Shown here in pieces: positions 62,807 through 64,000 of a DNA stretch of 64,000 nucleotides (the first letter of the stretch is position 1; every line of letters begins with the position of its first letter). This stretch comes from Firmicutes bacterium CAG:631 (lineage in GTDB: Bacteria > Bacillota_I > Bacilli_A > RFN20 > CAG-631). The DNA is taken from assembly GCA_000433015.1 (NCBI GenBank), contig HF997992.1, forward strand, positions 4,362 to 68,361, written 5' to 3'. A program made the position numbers and the translations under genes. The notes below the pieces were generated by a model. That model saw only the letters and a program-made list of their open reading frames with translations. It was not told the origin of the DNA and did no database searches.

Positions 62807-64000
62807 GATTTCACTTCCATTCGATTAGTCCGTTTTGAAATTAATTTAACTAAAAGATTCAATACTAAAACGACAAGCAAAATAATAATAGCAATCGCAC
62901 AAGCACCATCATAATTTGGATTTTCTCCAGCCATAATGGACCAAATATGTACGGCTAAAGAAGTTGAATTTTGAGATGCCGCAACTTGATCTTTAATGGC
63001 TGTACCTATAGTATAAATCAAAGCGGCGCTTTCGCCAATAATTCTTCCAATAGATAAAAGTGTAGCGGTTAAGATGCCACTAATCGAGTTCGGTAAAACA
63101 ACTTTAAAAATCGTTTGTGTTTTACTAGCTCCTAAGGCTAATGATGCATGACGAAAACTTTGAGGAATAACTTTTAAAGACTCTTCTGTCGTACGAATAA
63201 TAATCGGAAGAAGCATAATGGCTAAAGTCATGGCTCCAGCTAAAATAGATGGCCCATCTGATTGAATTGTTACATTTAAAAATGGAATAAAAATAGTTGC
63301 TCCAACAAGTCCAAAAATAATGGATGGAATACCACTTGTCATTTCAATTAAAGATCGTAAGACTTTTGTAAATTTGTTCTTTTTAGCATATTCTGATAAA
63401 TAAATTGCACCACCAATGCCTAATGGCAAAGCAATGATTAAGGTAAGCAAAATAAGTAAAAGCGTCGTAATTAAAGAACCTCTAATTCCTCCTCCAGGAG
63501 TTGTAATTTGTAAATCCGTAATGATAACCCCTTGGTCCATTAATTCGACCATTGTTTTTGCTTTATATCGACTTAAAGCCAAAATTAAATTTCCTTCTTG
63601 GTCCTTTAATACTACTTTGGTAATAGATTGATTTTCTTTTAAAGCATAACTTTCTTTTGTTGTTTGATTCATTGTTCCTCTTAAAGGAGATTTTTCATCA
63701 ACATAAGAAACAATAACAATGCTTTCTCCAACATTGTCCGTGGCATCTTTTAAAGCAATTCCCCAGCGAATTGAAAAATAAGAATCTTCAATTTCTTTTT
63801 CTTCAAATTGCATGTAGTTTTCTTGTTCATAATTCACATTGACAACTTCTTGATGATAATCCGATGTCAACATTTCAAAAGATAATGTGGATAATCCATT
63901 CGAAAAAACAAAAACCAAAATAGCAATAAAAGTGACAAGACCAAAACTAGAAAATAAATAGGTTAAAATTTGAGCGATAAGATCTTTGATTTTTCTTTTT
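62803..64000 (-). CDS. pstA: Phosphate ABC transporter permease PstA (5' end beyond the window)
   Basis: The frame is open to the right edge; a TTG at 63918 is internal, since the protein continues upstream through [21 protein letters not shown] first helix is followed by an unusually long extracytoplasmic loop (~120 residues, from LSTLSFEML to TTPGGGIRG) before the permease core, where PstA usually has a short one. Core motifs: [53 protein letters not shown]. It forms the phosphate channel with PstC, which is presumably outside the window. Confidence 0.92.
   Translation of the reverse strand, partial: KRKIKDLIAQILTYLFSSFGLVTFIAILVFVFSNGLSTLSFEMLTSDYHQEVVNVNYEQENYMQFEEKEIEDSYFSIRWGIALKDATDNVGESIVIVSYVDEKSPLRGTMNQTTKESYALKENQSITKVVLKDQEGNLILALSRYKAKTMVELMDQGVIITDLQITTPGGGIRGSLITTLLLILLTLIIALPLGIGGAIYLSEYAKKNKFTKVLRSLIEMTSGIPSIIFGLVGATIFIPFLNVTIQSDGPSILAGAMTLAIMLLPIIIRTTEESLKVIPQSFRHASLALGASKTQTIFKVVLPNSISGILTATLLSIGRIIGESAALIYTIGTAIKDQVAASQNSTSLAVHIWSIMAGENPNYDGACAIAIIILLVVLVLNLLVKLISKRTNRMEVKS

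Overview
The window is AT-rich DNA from a low-GC Bacillota. I infer an uncultured Bacilli lineage related to the Erysipelotrichales / RF39 / Acholeplasma group. The reasons are strongly A/T-biased coding, consensus sigma-A promoters, AGGAGG ribosome sites, TGA used as a stop codon, an oligopeptide permease with large insertions, and peptidoglycan enzymes (D,D-carboxypeptidase). No rRNA or tRNA gene was seen. Taxonomy is inference.

Layout. (1) 1-6121, minus strand: a compact cassette of a small TcdR/BotR-like sigma factor, an XhlA-like membrane protein, a holin, a pseudo-Fic/nucleotidyltransferase fusion and a giant YD-repeat (RHS-like) protein that leaves the window. The same 35-bp element (30/35 identical) precedes both the sigma gene and the XhlA-holin-RHS operon. 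The layout resembles a clostridial toxin locus in which a dedicated sigma factor and a holin serve a large leaderless protein. (2) 6483-9000: a D,D-carboxypeptidase and a DUF4143 ATPase bracketed by two 39-bp copies of one imperfect palindrome. (3) 9127-14441, plus strand: a two-subunit ABC exporter and two tandem ATP-grasp ligases. (4) 14426-19239: ParA/ParB plus a third small gene, a frameshifted PNPOx-family gene, a DUF378 protein and two membrane-anchored proteins.

(5) 19308-34410, minus strand: eleven closely packed genes for a cell-surface system. They encode three secreted subunits with SipW-type signal regions, an ER-type (Ser/His) SipW signal peptidase, a membrane-anchored McrB-like AAA+ ATPase, a DUF2357/zinc-ribbon protein, an ABC-2 transporter, a very large secreted protein, a beta-helix surface protein and a repeat lipoprotein. 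A textbook sigma-A promoter (TTGACA, 17 bp, TATAAT) drives the first gene. This is the second candidate for an undescribed system. (6) 34515-43861: oppABCDF, with a ~300-residue insertion in OppD and a cysteine-containing ectodomain in OppB, followed by a divergent ApbE-like protein. (7) 44055-46591: a small secreted protein and a ClpC-type unfoldase without the M-domain. (8) 46743-54516: a carbohydrate/envelope operon (sugar isomerase, GH36 alpha-galactosidase, TldD/TldE, GDPD, aldose epimerase) with a candidate palindromic operator upstream. (9) 54652-57233: an MBL hydrolase, an Eis-like acetyltransferase and a deleted DUF4143 pseudogene. (10) 57387-64000: a TGS-domain nucleoside kinase and the phosphate locus pstA-pstB-phoU-phoP-phoR, with pstA cut by the right edge.

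How it fits together: most of the window is envelope biology (uptake, export, surface display, cell-wall trimming, phosphate sensing) in tightly spaced or overlapping operons separated by clear intrinsic terminators. Where two starts were possible I chose the one with a ribosome-binding site; this shortens several genes relative to the longest open frame.
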